Shown: positions 8,481 to 17,477, counted from the stretch's first letter. The stretch is 64,000 bases of DNA from Arcticibacterium luteifluviistationis (GCF_003258705.1 NZ_CP029480.1:4340001-4404000), one strand, 5' to 3'. Made by a program: numbers and translations. Notes: generated by a model not told the origin, from the letters alone.

Positions 8481-9440
8481 TTATAAACCGTGTTTTGCAG
8501 ATATTTCCAACATTTTGTCAATAGGTGCTTTTGCCTTTGTAAGAATGTCGTCTGAAAGGTTAATTTCAGGAGATTCTTCTAAAAGGCATCTGTAAAGCTT
8601 TTCCATGGTGTTAAGTTTCATATGCGGACAGTCAGAACATGCGATACACGCGTGCCCGTTTTTGACCGTAGGTGCTATATGAAATATTTTATCGGGTGAA
8701 GCTTTCTTCATTTGATGAAGAATACCAGACTCGGTGGCTACAATGAACTCCTTAGAGGGGCTGTTCATAGTATATTTTAAAAGACCAGTAGTTGAGCCAA
8801 TATATTCTGCGTTGTCTAAGACTGGTTTTTCACTTTCTGGATGGGCAATGATGGTGGCGTCAGGATGTTTTGCTTTTAAAGCAGCAATCATGTCGGCCGA
8901 GAACGCTTCATGAACCATGCAAGCCCCGTCCCATAAAATCATATCTCTACCAGTTTTCCGGTTTAGGTAGTCTCCCAAGTTTTTGTCTGGTGCAAAAATG
9001 ATTTGTTTGTCTTTAGGGACACTTTCTACAATTTTTATTGCATTAGTACTCGTACAAACAATATCAGTCAATGTTTTGAGCTCAGCAGAGCAGTTGACAT
9101 ATGAGATAACCACTGCTTCTGGATGCTGCTTTTTGAATGCTAGAAATTTATCTGCAGGAGCAGACTCTTCCAAAGAGCAGCCTGCATTAATATCAGGTAA
9201 GATGACTTTCTTTTTAGGCGAAAGAATTTTGGCAGTTTCGGCCATAAATCTAACACCGGCAAAAACGATAACATCGGCTTCGGTTTTTGCGGCTTGCTGC
9301 GAAAGACCAAGGCTGTCTCCAATATAATCAGCAACATCTTGAATATCAGAAGTTTGATAGTAGTGGGCTAAAATAACCGCGTTTTTCTCTTTTTTAAGTC
9401 TGGCGATTTCAGCCACGTAATCAATTTCTGTTGCTATCAT
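8481..9440 (-). CDS. nadA: Quinolinate synthase A
   Basis: A 319-residue enzyme that condenses iminoaspartate with dihydroxyacetone phosphate to quinolinate in de novo NAD synthesis, using an oxygen-sensitive 4Fe-4S cluster. The three likely cluster cysteines are C88 (INAGCSLE), C174 (DGACMVHE) and C271 (the last Cys of CIACSDC); their spacing of 86 and 97 agrees with the E. coli enzyme as I remember it. Other family marks are AHYYQT at 25-30 and HPES at 200-203. The partner genes nadB and nadC are not in the window. One base separates it from the upstream YD-like gene, so both are probably on one transcript. Confidence 0.95.
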   Translation of the reverse strand: MIATEIDYVAEIARLKKEKNAVILAHYYQTSDIQDVADYIGDSLGLSQQAAKTEADVIVFAGVRFMAETAKILSPKKKVILPDINAGCSLEESAPADKFLAFKKQHPEAVVISYVNCSAELKTLTDIVCTSTNAIKIVESVPKDKQIIFAPDKNLGDYLNRKTGRDMILWDGACMVHEAFSADMIAALKAKHPDATIIAHPESEKPVLDNAEYIGSTTGLLKYTMNSPSKEFIVATESGILHQMKKASPDKIFHIAPTVKNGHACIACSDCPHMKLNTMEKLYRCLLEESPEINLSDDILTKAKAPIDKMLEISAKHGL

Positions 9441-9441
9441 A

Positions 9442-10377
9442 TCAGTTTGGGCAGTTATACTCCCATGTTTTAGTTCTTAAAAGTTGATTGTTTTGATTGT
9501 AACTTTTCTCTAAAGTAAGGTTACCGAAACGGTCATAGGTGTTTTCAACCAAATTTAGTAATTCACCGTTATAGATAAAGCGTTCTTCTATTACTTTACC
9601 TTCGGTATCGTTTTTATAAATAATCTCATAGTCGACTTTGTTATTTCTTCCAATACGCGTCTTTTTGGTTAAAAAGCCATCGGTGTAATCAAATAACGTT
9701 TTTGCAATTAAAGTGTTATTCAAATAGGTGCTGTCCTTTGAAATTTGTCCTTGGCTTCCGTAATCGGTGAAGGTTTCTTGTATCATTCCACCCACTACAT
9801 CATTGTTTTTGGCGTAAACGGTTTTAGATTCCTCATTAAAGCGAAACTCCTTTGAGCTATTAACCTTGTTTTCCGAATTAAGCACATTATGCTTTGTTAC
9901 GTTTCCAGAAGCATCCTTTTCAATGATTTCAGTTCCGCTGATGGTGTTGTTTTCGCCGTAGTACAATTTTATAGAACTAGTTCCGCTTGTCGTGAGCCTA
10001 TTAATAATGTTCTGTCCAGTAGTTTCAAGACCTTCAGTTTCGGAAATTAACTTTCCTAGGTTGTCATAAGTTCTGTTTTTAACAGACGTGACTTTGTCAT
10101 TTAAGTACTCCGTGGTTTTGCTTAAATAACCTTTTGGGTTGTATTCGAAGGTTTTCTTTGTCGTATAACTTCCGTTTGCAGAAGCTAAGATTTCTTTTGA
10201 TTCTTCCGTTAACTTGTTCTCCAAGTTGTAAGTGTTCTTTACCTGGGACTCCAGTCCTTTAGCTGTAGAAGTAGTACTTGTTGTCAAAAGACAATCTGAT
10301 TGTGCATTTGCAATACCACCAGATAGTAGCACTAGCACTAAATAAAAAAGTCGGGACATTTGGTTTGTCTTGTTCAT
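9442..10377 (-). CDS. Exported YD/RHS-repeat-like protein
   Basis: A 311-residue protein with a signal peptide ([17 protein letters not shown]) and then about ten degenerate repeats of the pattern aromatic-x-Y/N-x-x-G-x-x-x-K/E (for example [37 protein letters not shown]). These resemble the YD beta-strand repeats of RHS and teneurin proteins, but the protein is short and lacks an RHS core or toxin domain, so it is more likely a surface or periplasmic protein. I start at ATG 10377; 13 further in-frame codons are unlikely. It is transcribed just before nadA with a 1-base gap, which is odd for an enzyme of NAD synthesis. Confidence 0.6.
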   Translation of the reverse strand: MNKTNQMSRLFYLVLVLLSGGIANAQSDCLLTTSTTSTAKGLESQVKNTYNLENKLTEESKEILASANGSYTTKKTFEYNPKGYLSKTTEYLNDKVTSVKNRTYDNLGKLISETEGLETTGQNIINRLTTSGTSSIKLYYGENNTISGTEIIEKDASGNVTKHNVLNSENKVNSSKEFRFNEESKTVYAKNNDVVGGMIQETFTDYGSQGQISKDSTYLNNTLIAKTLFDYTDGFLTKKTRIGRNNKVDYEIIYKNDTEGKVIEERFIYNGELLNLVENTYDRFGNLTLEKSYNQNNQLLRTKTWEYNCPN

Positions 10378-10447
10378 AGTAAGGCACCAAATTACAAATT
10401 TTTCAAGTCTATGCATAAATAGACCAGAGCATTAGGTTTGAAATTTA

Positions 10448-10486
10448 TTTAACGTCAAATAAGCGATGTACTTATTTGACGCTAAA
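10448..10486 (-). terminator. Long hairpin after the DUF5606 gene
   Basis: CGTCAAATAAG (10453-10463) pairs with CTTATTTGACG (10471-10481), and four more pairs follow after one mismatch. It begins 8 bases past the stop of the DUF5606 gene on the minus strand. The tail is A/T-rich without a strict U-run. Confidence 0.6.
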
Positions 10487-10493
10487 TCGAAAC

Positions 10494-10937
10494 CTATTTT
10501 TTCTTAGAAGGCTTTTCTTCTGTTTCTTGAGTTTTCTTTTCCCAAAGCTCAGGCATTTCTTTAGCAAGAAGGTTATACCATTGAATAATCTTCTTGATAT
10601 CTGAAGTGTAAACACGCTCTTTGTCGAAATCAGGCATCACTCCTTCAAAGAAAGTGAAGAATTCCGCAGGCGTTGATTTTTTGACTTCAAAGTCAATTTT
10701 TTCTCCGTTTTGCTCTTTTAATGTTGTAAATATCTCGGCAAGAGGAGTTGATTTGTCATGCTCTTCGCTGTAAATTGAAATATCTTTCAAAACAGAGACT
10801 TTGGCATTTACATTGACAATTTCTCTCTTTTTATTGCCGTCCATGCTCTCGACAATTACGCCAGAACGACCTGGTTTAATGATTCTAAATAATCCTGGTC
10901 TTCCAGAAATGTGTGCTACGTCTTGTAAAGCCTCCAT
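10494..10937 (-). CDS. DUF5606 domain protein
   Basis: A 147-residue cytoplasmic protein without signal or membrane segment. It begins MEALQDVAHISGRPGLFRI, and the first 55 residues form a small beta domain (GVIVESMDGNKKREIVN), followed by a helical part with FFTFFEGVMPDFDKERVYTSDIKKIIQWY and a charged Lys/Glu tail. I recognise this as the DUF5606 family, which is nearly universal in Bacteroidota; its role is unknown. I use ATG 10937 because the upstream TTG at 10964 falls inside the promoter. It has its own promoter with a palindrome and is followed by a hairpin, so it is a single-gene unit. Confidence 0.75.
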   Translation of the reverse strand: MEALQDVAHISGRPGLFRIIKPGRSGVIVESMDGNKKREIVNVNAKVSVLKDISIYSEEHDKSTPLAEIFTTLKEQNGEKIDFEVKKSTPAEFFTFFEGVMPDFDKERVYTSDIKKIIQWYNLLAKEMPELWEKKTQETEEKPSKKK

Positions 10938-10961
10938 TGATTGTTTTTCTAAATTTGACTG

Positions 10962-10996
10962 CAAAAGTAAGGATTTTAAATTTTCTCAATTGAGAA
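10962..10996 (-). promoter_or_regulatory. Promoter of the DUF5606 gene with palindrome
   Basis: On the minus strand TTG (10987-10989), 17 nt and TACTTTTG (10962-10969) form a consensus Bacteroidota promoter, 25 bases before the ATG. The perfect 14-bp palindrome TTCTCAATTGAGAA (10983-10996) overlaps the -33 element and could bind a regulator. Confidence 0.65.
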
Positions 10997-11026
10997 CTTT
11001 TGCGAAGTTTTTATTTGAGGAGAAGA

Positions 11027-11731
11027 CTAAATGTCTCCTTCTGTAGGTCTAATAACTATTTCTTCTACCACAGCGGATGGGGAAAGCGAATAAGCTGACC
11101 AAATAGAGTCTGCTACGTCTATTGCTGAAATAAACCTTGATTCAGGTAGGTCAACCCCTTCCCAGCTGCTGGTGAAGGTAGCTCCTGGTAATACTGCGGT
11201 TACTTTTATCTTTTCAGGGAGTAGTTCTGCTCTTAAAGATTTACTAAAACCAAGTAAGGCAAATTTTGAAATAGTATAAGAGCCAGAACCGCTGTAAGCC
11301 TGTAAACTAGCAATAGAGCAAATGTTGAAAATATGAGCTTGTGGAGCCTTCCTTACGTTTGCTATCACACCTCTAGTTAAATGATAAGCAGAATAAAGGT
11401 TTGTGTCTATTTGTGTCTCTAAAGCTCCCTCGGGCTCATCTAATAAGTTTCCTTGAAGAAACGTCCCTGCATTGTTGACAAGGATGTCAATTGGTCGATT
11501 TAAGTCATTTATGAAATCACTAAAAGCTTTCACTCCTTCTTTTTGACTTATGTCGGCTACACATACATGGACAGAAATATTGTGTGCCGCTTCTAAATCG
11601 AGTTTGATTTCGTTCAGGTCGTCTTGGTTTCTTGATGTAATAATCAAGTCAATGCCCTCTGATGCAAATTTATTTGCTATTGCTAGGCCTATTCCTTTTG
11701 AAGCCCCGCTTATTACTGCAACTTTGTTCAT
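11027..11731 (-). CDS. Short-chain dehydrogenase/reductase (FabG-like)
   Basis: A 234-residue classical SDR. The N-terminus reads VAVISGASKGIGLAIA (cofactor loop), NNAG lies near residue 88, and the catalytic set is Ser in ICSIAS plus Y-T-I-S-K near residue 150. The loop after the second strand (ITSRNQDD) with an Arg favours NADPH. Such enzymes reduce 3-oxoacyl groups or other ketones; the substrate cannot be read from sequence. I start at ATG 11731 because the 14 codons before it lie in the promoter region. It is divergent from mlaE with 82 bases between the starts and overlapping promoters. Confidence 0.85.
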   Translation of the reverse strand: MNKVAVISGASKGIGLAIANKFASEGIDLIITSRNQDDLNEIKLDLEAAHNISVHVCVADISQKEGVKAFSDFINDLNRPIDILVNNAGTFLQGNLLDEPEGALETQIDTNLYSAYHLTRGVIANVRKAPQAHIFNICSIASLQAYSGSGSYTISKFALLGFSKSLRAELLPEKIKVTAVLPGATFTSSWEGVDLPESRFISAIDVADSIWSAYSLSPSAVVEEIVIRPTEGDI

Positions 11732-11746
11732 GGTTCGGTTTTTGCA

Positions 11747-11777
11747 CAAATCTACTTGATATTGCATACCCAATCAA
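11747..11777 (-). promoter_or_regulatory. Promoter of the SDR gene
   Basis: On the minus strand TAGATTTG (11747-11754) matches TAnnTTTG. TTG lies 20 nt upstream (11775-11777) or 16 nt upstream (11771-11773). It is 16 bases from the SDR ATG and interleaved with the mlaE promoter. Confidence 0.55.
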
Positions 11778-11790
11778 TTTATTAACTTTG
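11762..11790 (+). promoter_or_regulatory. Promoter of mlaE-mlaF
   Basis: TTG (11762-11764), an 18-nt spacer and TAACTTTG (11783-11790) fit the Bacteroidota consensus, 24 bases before the mlaE ATG. Confidence 0.7.
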
Positions 11791-11813
11791 CGAGAGCTAA
11801 AATCATAGGCAAA

Positions 11814-12548
11814 ATGCTTTCTATTGCTGGAAATTTTTTCCTTTTCTTAGGTAGTCTTTTAACAAGACGTGAAACTTTCAAAGTTTACTGGGAAAGGTTT
11901 ATAGATGAATGTGTCAAAATTGGCATCAATTCCGTTTTCATTGTGTCCATTGTGGCTTTTTTTATTGGTGCTGTAACTTGTGTACAGATTTACGCCAATT
12001 TAGTTAGTCCCTTTATTCCTAATTACATTGTGAGTAATGTGGTTAGAGATATGATGCTACTAGAGCTATCATCCACATTTATGTGTGTGGTGCTGGCAGG
12101 TAAGGTAGGGTCTAACATTGCTGGTGAACTAGGAACCATGCGAATAACCGAACAAATAGATGCCTTGGAAGTGATGGGAATCAACGCTTCGTCTTATTTA
12201 GTGCTTCCTAAGGTATTGGCCGCTATGGTTACTTTTCCATTACTGGCTATTTTATCTGATTTTTTAGGGATTTATGGAGGTTATTTGGCTGGAACTTTAA
12301 CGGGAATACTTACTCCTGAAGAGTATATTTATGGTATTAGAACGTCTTTTGTCCCTTACAACATAATTATAGCCTTGGTTAAAGCCTTTGTCTTTGGTTT
12401 TCTAATTACCACAATTTCTGCATATAAAGGCTATCATACTAAAGGTGGAGCATTGGAAGTGGGACAAGCGAGTACTACGGCTGTTACTAATAGCTGTATC
12501 GCTATTTTAGTAGCGGATTATTTATTAGCTCAACTTTTAACTGGATAG
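11814..12548 (+). CDS. mlaE: MlaE-type ABC transporter permease
   Basis: A 244-residue membrane protein of the MlaE/YrbE family with about five to six membrane segments. The conserved core reads AGKVGSNIAGELGTMRITEQIDALEVMGINA near residues 96-126, which is the coupling region characteristic of the family. With MlaF and an MCE protein such permeases move phospholipids between the inner and outer membranes. It is six bases upstream of the ATPase gene. The MCE substrate-binding protein and MlaB, which often follow in other phyla, are absent here, so the remaining subunits must be encoded elsewhere. Confidence 0.92.
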   Translation: MLSIAGNFFLFLGSLLTRRETFKVYWERFIDECVKIGINSVFIVSIVAFFIGAVTCVQIYANLVSPFIPNYIVSNVVRDMMLLELSSTFMCVVLAGKVGSNIAGELGTMRITEQIDALEVMGINASSYLVLPKVLAAMVTFPLLAILSDFLGIYGGYLAGTLTGILTPEEYIYGIRTSFVPYNIIIALVKAFVFGFLITTISAYKGYHTKGGALEVGQASTTAVTNSCIAILVADYLLAQLLTG

Positions 12549-12554
12549 GCTGAA

Positions 12555-13301
12555 GTGATAGAAATAAAGAATATATCAAAGTCATTTAACGGTCGCCAAA
12601 TTCTGTTTGGGATAGATGGTGTCTTTGAAAAAGGTAAGACCAGTTTAGTAATTGGAGCGAGTGGAACAGGGAAAAGTGTGCTTTTAAAGTGTATGCTTGA
12701 CCTTGTAAAGCCAGAAGAAGGCCAAGTTTTATATGATGGCAGACGTTTTTTGCTTCAAGAAGAGGAAGACAAAAAGGATGTAAGAAGAGATATGGGTGTT
12801 CTCTTTCAGGGGGGAGCTTTGTTTGATTCTAAGACTGTTTACGAAAATGTAGAATTCCCCTTGAAGATGCTGACCACTATGTCGGAGTCTGAAAAAAAGG
12901 ATAGGGTAGAGCTTTGTTTGCAAAGAGTGGGTTTAGAAGGTACAGGCAAATTGATGCCTTCTGAGGTTTCTGGTGGAATGAAGAAACGAGTGGGTATAGC
13001 TAGAGCTATCGTGATGAACCCGAAATATCTTTTCTGTGATGAGCCAAATTCTGGATTAGACCCGCTTACGGCCATAAAAATTGACGAACTGATAAAAGAA
13101 ATTACGGAGGAGTATAATACTACCACTGTAGTTATCACGCATGACATGAATTCCGTTTTGTCTATTGGTGATTATATCATGTTTCTTAACAAAGGCAGAA
13201 AACTATGGGAGGGAGATAGTCAGTCTATTTTAAAGACCCATATCCAAGAATTAGACGAGTTTGTTTTTTCAAATCACGCCTTGAGGCAATTGAGAGGATA
13301 A
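12555..13301 (+). CDS. mlaF: MlaF-type ABC transporter ATPase
   Basis: A 248-residue ABC ATPase starting at GTG 12555. Walker A GASGTGKS is at 34-41, the signature is EVSGGMKKR, and Walker B is YLFCDEPNSGLDP, followed by the H-loop VITHDMNSV. The GGMKKR signature and NSGLDP form are typical of the MlaF/MCE-type ATPases. It drives the MlaE permease encoded 6 bases upstream in retrograde or anterograde lipid transport at the inner membrane. A strong hairpin follows the gene, so this is a two-gene operon. Confidence 0.92.
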   Translation: MIEIKNISKSFNGRQILFGIDGVFEKGKTSLVIGASGTGKSVLLKCMLDLVKPEEGQVLYDGRRFLLQEEEDKKDVRRDMGVLFQGGALFDSKTVYENVEFPLKMLTTMSESEKKDRVELCLQRVGLEGTGKLMPSEVSGGMKKRVGIARAIVMNPKYLFCDEPNSGLDPLTAIKIDELIKEITEEYNTTTVVITHDMNSVLSIGDYIMFLNKGRKLWEGDSQSILKTHIQELDEFVFSNHALRQLRG

Positions 13302-13303
13302 AC

Positions 13304-13340
13304 TAATGGTTTTTGAAATCTTAAATTTCAAAAACCATTA
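13304..13340. terminator. Bidirectional terminator between mlaF and the beta-CASP gene
   Basis: A perfect 16-bp stem (13304-13319 with 13325-13340, loop CTTAA) fills the gap between two convergent genes. The T-rich run inside the arm serves both strands, but there is no separate U-tract. Confidence 0.7.
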
Positions 13341-13343
13341 CTA

Positions 13344-14738
13344 TTAAATAGTAAAACTCTCTTTATGCTGAGGGATTTCTATATTACTGAACCCTACTTT
13401 TTCTAGTCTAGCTTTGAAGGCCGTTTGCCTATCAATTTCACCATGTACTAAGAATAGTTTTTTAACCTGGGAAGTGTCTTGACAGCTTAAATAGCTGATC
13501 ATTTCTGCATAATCAGCATGGGCAGAGAAAGAATCCATTACCTCAACATTGGCATTAAGTTTAAACGTATCTCCAAAAATCCTTAGTTCAGGAGCCTTTA
13601 TTTTTATTTGATAACCCAATGAGCTAGGAGAACAATAACCAACGATTAGGATAGTGTTATTGGCGTTCTCGCAGTTGTTTTTAATATGATGCTTGATTCT
13701 ACCTGCTTCCGCCATTCCAGAGGATGATATTATAATGCAAGGTTCTTTAGAGCTGTTTATGGCTTTAGAGTCATCTACCTTAGTAATGTAGTTTAGATTT
13801 TCAAAACCAAAAGCGTCACCGTCTCTTTTGATGTAATCCAATATCTCAGGATTAAACTCCTCTTCGTGCTTACGCATTACTAAGGTAGCTTTTACAGATA
13901 GAGGGCTATCAATATAAACAGGGATTCTTGGGAGCTTTCCTTCGCTTTCTAAAACATCTAAGGCGTAAATCAACTCTTGCGTTCTATCTACCGAAAAGGC
14001 TGGGATAATAAGTCGTCCTTTCTTTTCCACACATGTGGTTTTGACTACCTCTAAAAGGTGAGCCCTAATGTCAGCTTCTGGTGGATGAAGTTTGTCGCCA
14101 TAAGTAGACTCTGAAATAATGAAATCTGCTTGTGGGAAAGCTTCAGGTTCTCTTAATATTTTGTCGTTTGGTCTTCCAATATCACCTGTAAAAAATAAAG
14201 ACTTCGTGATGTTGTTCTCTTGAAACTCAACGTAAATGCCAGCACTACCTAAGATATGACCTGTTTCGTAAAAACTAAAATTAACACCTTCTTCAATCTC
14301 AAATTTAGTATGATAGCCTTTCGTGTCCATTAAATCAATGGCCTTTTGAGCATCAGTTTCTTGATAAAGTGGTTCTAGTAATTCATCTCCTCTTTTACTA
14401 CGTCGCTTATTTATTCTTTTTACATCACTTTCTTGAATTCTGGCTGAATCCATAAGCATTATTTCACAAAGGCTCTTAGTAGCGTGCGTGCAATAAACAG
14501 TCCCATTAAAGCCGTCTTTAACTAGTTTAGGTAGTAAGCCAGTATGGTCAATGTGTGCATGAGAAAGTATAACGAAATCAACCTCTTTAGGATTAAACCC
14601 GAAAGAACTGTTTAATTCTGTAGTCCCAATGCCTTGGAATAAGCCGCAGTCTAAGAGGATTTTGGTTCCTTTATTTGTGGTCAACAGGTGTTTGCTACCT
14701 GTTACTCGTCTAGCTGCTCCGTAGAATTGTACTTTCAT
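13344..14738 (-). CDS. Beta-CASP metallo-beta-lactamase-fold RNase-like protein
   Basis: A 464-residue protein of the MBL/beta-CASP group. The N-terminal MBL domain holds HAHIDHTG near residue 59 (zinc site). The beta-CASP insert follows, with IIPAFSVDRTQELIYAL, and the C-terminal RMMBL segment has the late metal histidine in FSAHADY and LVHGE. Relatives include CPSF73/Ysh1 and bacterial exoribonucleases, so an RNA substrate is likely but unproven; it lacks the long C-terminal domain of RNase J. It is transcribed after purH but a terminator lies between them. Confidence 0.85.
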   Translation of the reverse strand: MKVQFYGAARRVTGSKHLLTTNKGTKILLDCGLFQGIGTTELNSSFGFNPKEVDFVILSHAHIDHTGLLPKLVKDGFNGTVYCTHATKSLCEIMLMDSARIQESDVKRINKRRSKRGDELLEPLYQETDAQKAIDLMDTKGYHTKFEIEEGVNFSFYETGHILGSAGIYVEFQENNITKSLFFTGDIGRPNDKILREPEAFPQADFIISESTYGDKLHPPEADIRAHLLEVVKTTCVEKKGRLIIPAFSVDRTQELIYALDVLESEGKLPRIPVYIDSPLSVKATLVMRKHEEEFNPEILDYIKRDGDAFGFENLNYITKVDDSKAINSSKEPCIIISSSGMAEAGRIKHHIKNNCENANNTILIVGYCSPSSLGYQIKIKAPELRIFGDTFKLNANVEVMDSFSAHADYAEMISYLSCQDTSQVKKLFLVHGEIDRQTAFKARLEKVGFSNIEIPQHKESFTI

Positions 14739-14767
14739 TTAATATAGGGTTGAGTGAGGTGATGTAT

Positions 14768-14802
14768 AAAAAAGATGGAGTCTAGTTAGAACTAGACTCC
14801 AT
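14768..14802 (-). terminator. Rho-independent terminator of purH
   Basis: ATGGAGTCTAGTT (14775-14787) is mirrored by AACTAGACTCCAT (14790-14802). On the minus strand the stem is followed by CTTTTTT. It lies 12 bases past the purH stop. Confidence 0.85.
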
Positions 14803-14813
14803 AAAGTATAATA

Positions 14814-16328
14814 TCAATGTAAGAAATGTCTAACACCAGTCATTACCATGGCTACGCCGTTTTCGTCACAATAGTCAATTGACAGTTGGTCACGAATAGA
14901 ACCACCTGGCTGCACTACTGCTTTTATGCCTGCCTTGTTTCCAATTTCAACACAATCAGGGAATGGGAAGAAAGCTTCGGAAGCCATCACTGCACCATTT
15001 AAATCGAAGCCAAATTGTTTTGCTTTATCAATTGCTTGATTCAAGGCATCTACTCTAGACGTTTGACCTACGCCACATGAAAGTAATTGACCTTCTTTGG
15101 CTAAAACCACATTGTTTGATTTTAGGTGTTTGCAAATCTTTAATGCAAACTCAAGGGCCTTAACTTCTGAGTCAGAAGGTTTGGTTTTGGTAACTGCTTT
15201 GAAATCTTTGCCAGACTCCATTGTCATGTCTTTGTCTTGCTCTAAGACGCCGTTTAAAAGACTTCTAAATTGTTTTTTTGAAGTTTTAACCTCTTTTCTG
15301 ATTAACAATCGTCTGTCTTTCTTCTTTGTTAAGATGGCCAATGCATCTTCGTCAAAAGCAGGGGCTACTAATATTTCAAAGAATAAAGGATGCATTGCTT
15401 CTGCCGTAGCTTTATCTACTGTAGTGTTGGTAATGATTACACCACCAAAAGCAGAAACAGGGTCACATGAAAGAGCATTTTTGTAAGCATCTACTGCGGT
15501 TGCTGCTGTAGCTACACCACAAGCATTATTATGCTTCATGATAACGAATGTCAAATCTTCAAATTCATCAATCAATCTTACAGCAGCATCTGTATCTACT
15601 AAGTTGTTATAAGATAGCTCCTTGCCGTGTATCTGGTTAAACATCGCGTCTAAATCGCCGTGGAAACTAGCTGATTGGTGAGGATTTTCTCCGTACCTAA
15701 GTGTTTTAGAAGTGCCTGATCTAAAGTTGCCAGCATCTTCTGCTCCTAAGAAATAACCGTGAATGGCAGTGTCGTAATGTGAGCTAACTCCGAAAGCTTT
15801 TTTTGCGTATTCTTTTCTGTCTTCTAAGTCTGTTCCACATCCTTTTGAGGCAAGAATGTCGTAAACATCGTCATATTGATTTCTAGAAGAAACAATAAGA
15901 ACGTCTTGGAAGTTTTTGGCTGCTCCTCTTATTAGGGCTATTCCGCCAATGTCAATTTTTTCAATAATGTCATCTTCAGAAGCTCCTGAAGCTACCGTTT
16001 CTTCAAAAGGATATAAGTCAACAATGACTAAATCAATTGCTGGTATTTCCATTTCGGCTGCTGTTTTCACATCTTCCGTATTTTCTCTTCTATGAAGAAT
16101 GCCGCCAAAAATTTTAGGGTGTAAAGTTTTAACACGCCCGCCAAAAATGGAAGGGTATGAAGTTAAATCTTCAACAGCCACTACAGGTATTCCGAGCTCT
16201 TCAATGAACTTCTGGGTACCGCCAGTTGAATAAATGGTTACATCATTCTCGTGTAATAATTTAGCTATTTTGTCCAATCCGTCTTTATAAAAAACAGATA
16301 TGAGTGCCGATTGAATTTTCTTTGCCAT
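14814..16328 (-). CDS. purH: Bifunctional AICAR transformylase / IMP cyclohydrolase
   Basis: A 504-residue enzyme that catalyses the last two steps to IMP. The N-terminal cyclohydrolase domain (about 1-140) begins MAKKIQSALISVFYKDGL and contains STGGTQKF and GGRVKTLHPKIFGGIL. The transformylase domain starts with KTLRYGENPHQSA and holds the catalytic Lys-His of MKHNNACGVA. The 47 in-frame codons upstream of ATG 16328 run through the promoter region and are unlike the family, so I exclude them. It has its own terminator. purU and purB lie elsewhere in the window but not in one operon with it. Confidence 0.95.
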   Translation of the reverse strand: MAKKIQSALISVFYKDGLDKIAKLLHENDVTIYSTGGTQKFIEELGIPVVAVEDLTSYPSIFGGRVKTLHPKIFGGILHRRENTEDVKTAAEMEIPAIDLVIVDLYPFEETVASGASEDDIIEKIDIGGIALIRGAAKNFQDVLIVSSRNQYDDVYDILASKGCGTDLEDRKEYAKKAFGVSSHYDTAIHGYFLGAEDAGNFRSGTSKTLRYGENPHQSASFHGDLDAMFNQIHGKELSYNNLVDTDAAVRLIDEFEDLTFVIMKHNNACGVATAATAVDAYKNALSCDPVSAFGGVIITNTTVDKATAEAMHPLFFEILVAPAFDEDALAILTKKKDRRLLIRKEVKTSKKQFRSLLNGVLEQDKDMTMESGKDFKAVTKTKPSDSEVKALEFALKICKHLKSNNVVLAKEGQLLSCGVGQTSRVDALNQAIDKAKQFGFDLNGAVMASEAFFPFPDCVEIGNKAGIKAVVQPGGSIRDQLSIDYCDENGVAMVMTGVRHFLH

Positions 16329-16366
16329 TCTTATTAAGTAGTATATTCTTATGGGAAATTGAATTG

Positions 16367-16374
16367 CAAAAATA
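16367..16374 (-). promoter_or_regulatory. Possible -7 element for purH
   Basis: On the minus strand TATTTTTG matches TAnnTTTG, 39 bases upstream of the purH ATG. No TTG stands at the right distance, so only half of the promoter is supported. Confidence 0.35.
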
Positions 16375-16496
16375 AAGGAAAAAGATAGACTATCATGGGG
16401 CTTTTTGCTTAGTCTGAGAAGTCTAACGAAATTAAATTTATTTAGAATGGTTTTCTTTCTTAATTTCATTTTTAATATTCCTTAAAAAAACGAATC

Positions 16497-17477
16497 ATGA
16501 AAAGAAGAAATTTTATTAAATCAGGTGCAATTGGCGTAGCCTCTGTAGGCGTTTTGGCATGTGAAACAGAGAAAGCACCAGTTCAAAACGTTAACTCAAA
16601 ACCTGGTTTACCAATATCCATTGCAACCTGGGCTCCAAATGTAGATGCCGTAGATGCCGCAATGGCCGCAATGGAAAATGGAGGTTCTTCTTTAGATGGG
16701 GTGGAGAAAGGTGGAAGCGTACCAGAGGCTAACCCTAAAGATATGAGTGTAGGTTATGGTGGAAGACCAGATAGAGATGGTAAAGTAACACTAGATGCTT
16801 GTATCATGGACTGGGAAATGAACGCCGGTTCTGTTGCTTTTTTGCAAGGGATTAAACATCCACTGTCGGTAGCGAGAAGAGTAATGGAAAAAACGCCTCA
16901 TGTGATGCTAGCAGGTGCAGGTGCTCAGCAGTTTGCTATTGAGGAAGGTTTTGAAGTGGAAAATATATTGACCGAGGAGGCTGAGAAGCAATATAAGGAA
17001 TGGGTTAAAACGTCAGAATATAAGCCAGTAGCAAATATTGAGCTTCATGATACTATTGGTATAATGGCGATTGACGAAAGTGAAAAGCTTGCGGGAGCGT
17101 GTACTACAAGTGGGATGGCTTACAAAATGCACGGCAGAGTAGGAGATTCTCCGATTATTGGTGCTGGGATGTATGTGGATGATGAAATTGGTGGTGCTGT
17201 GGCTACCGGCGTAGGAGAGCTTGTTTTGAAAACTTGTGGCTCTTTTCTTATTGTAGAACTTATGCGTCAGGGCAGAAGTCCTCAAGAGGCGTGCGAAGAA
17301 GGAGTAAAGAGAATAGCAAGCAAGTTGAAAGACTTTGAACAGTTTCAGGTTGGCTTTTTAGCTATTGATAAAGTAGGTAACCATGGAGCTTATGCTATTC
17401 AGAAAGGCTTTAACTATGCTATTAATCAAGGAGGGGAAACAAAAGTTTACGATAGTGATTTCTTGGTAAAAGCATAG
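16497..17477 (+). CDS. N4-glycosylasparaginase / isoaspartyl peptidase family, Tat lipoprotein
   Basis: A 326-residue N-terminal-nucleophile hydrolase. The precursor should cut itself before Thr186 in HDTIGIMAID, giving the Thr nucleophile; GGRPDRDGKVTLDACIMD and GACTTSGMAYK are typical of the glycosylasparaginase branch. It begins MKRRNFIKSG with a twin arginine at 3-4, a hydrophobic stretch, and GVLAC at 18-22 as a lipobox. This predicts a folded export by Tat and lipid attachment at Cys22. The role is removing asparagine-linked sugar or isoaspartyl groups outside the cytoplasm. It is divergent from purH. Confidence 0.88.
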   Translation: MKRRNFIKSGAIGVASVGVLACETEKAPVQNVNSKPGLPISIATWAPNVDAVDAAMAAMENGGSSLDGVEKGGSVPEANPKDMSVGYGGRPDRDGKVTLDACIMDWEMNAGSVAFLQGIKHPLSVARRVMEKTPHVMLAGAGAQQFAIEEGFEVENILTEEAEKQYKEWVKTSEYKPVANIELHDTIGIMAIDESEKLAGACTTSGMAYKMHGRVGDSPIIGAGMYVDDEIGGAVATGVGELVLKTCGSFLIVELMRQGRSPQEACEEGVKRIASKLKDFEQFQVGFLAIDKVGNHGAYAIQKGFNYAINQGGETKVYDSDFLVKA

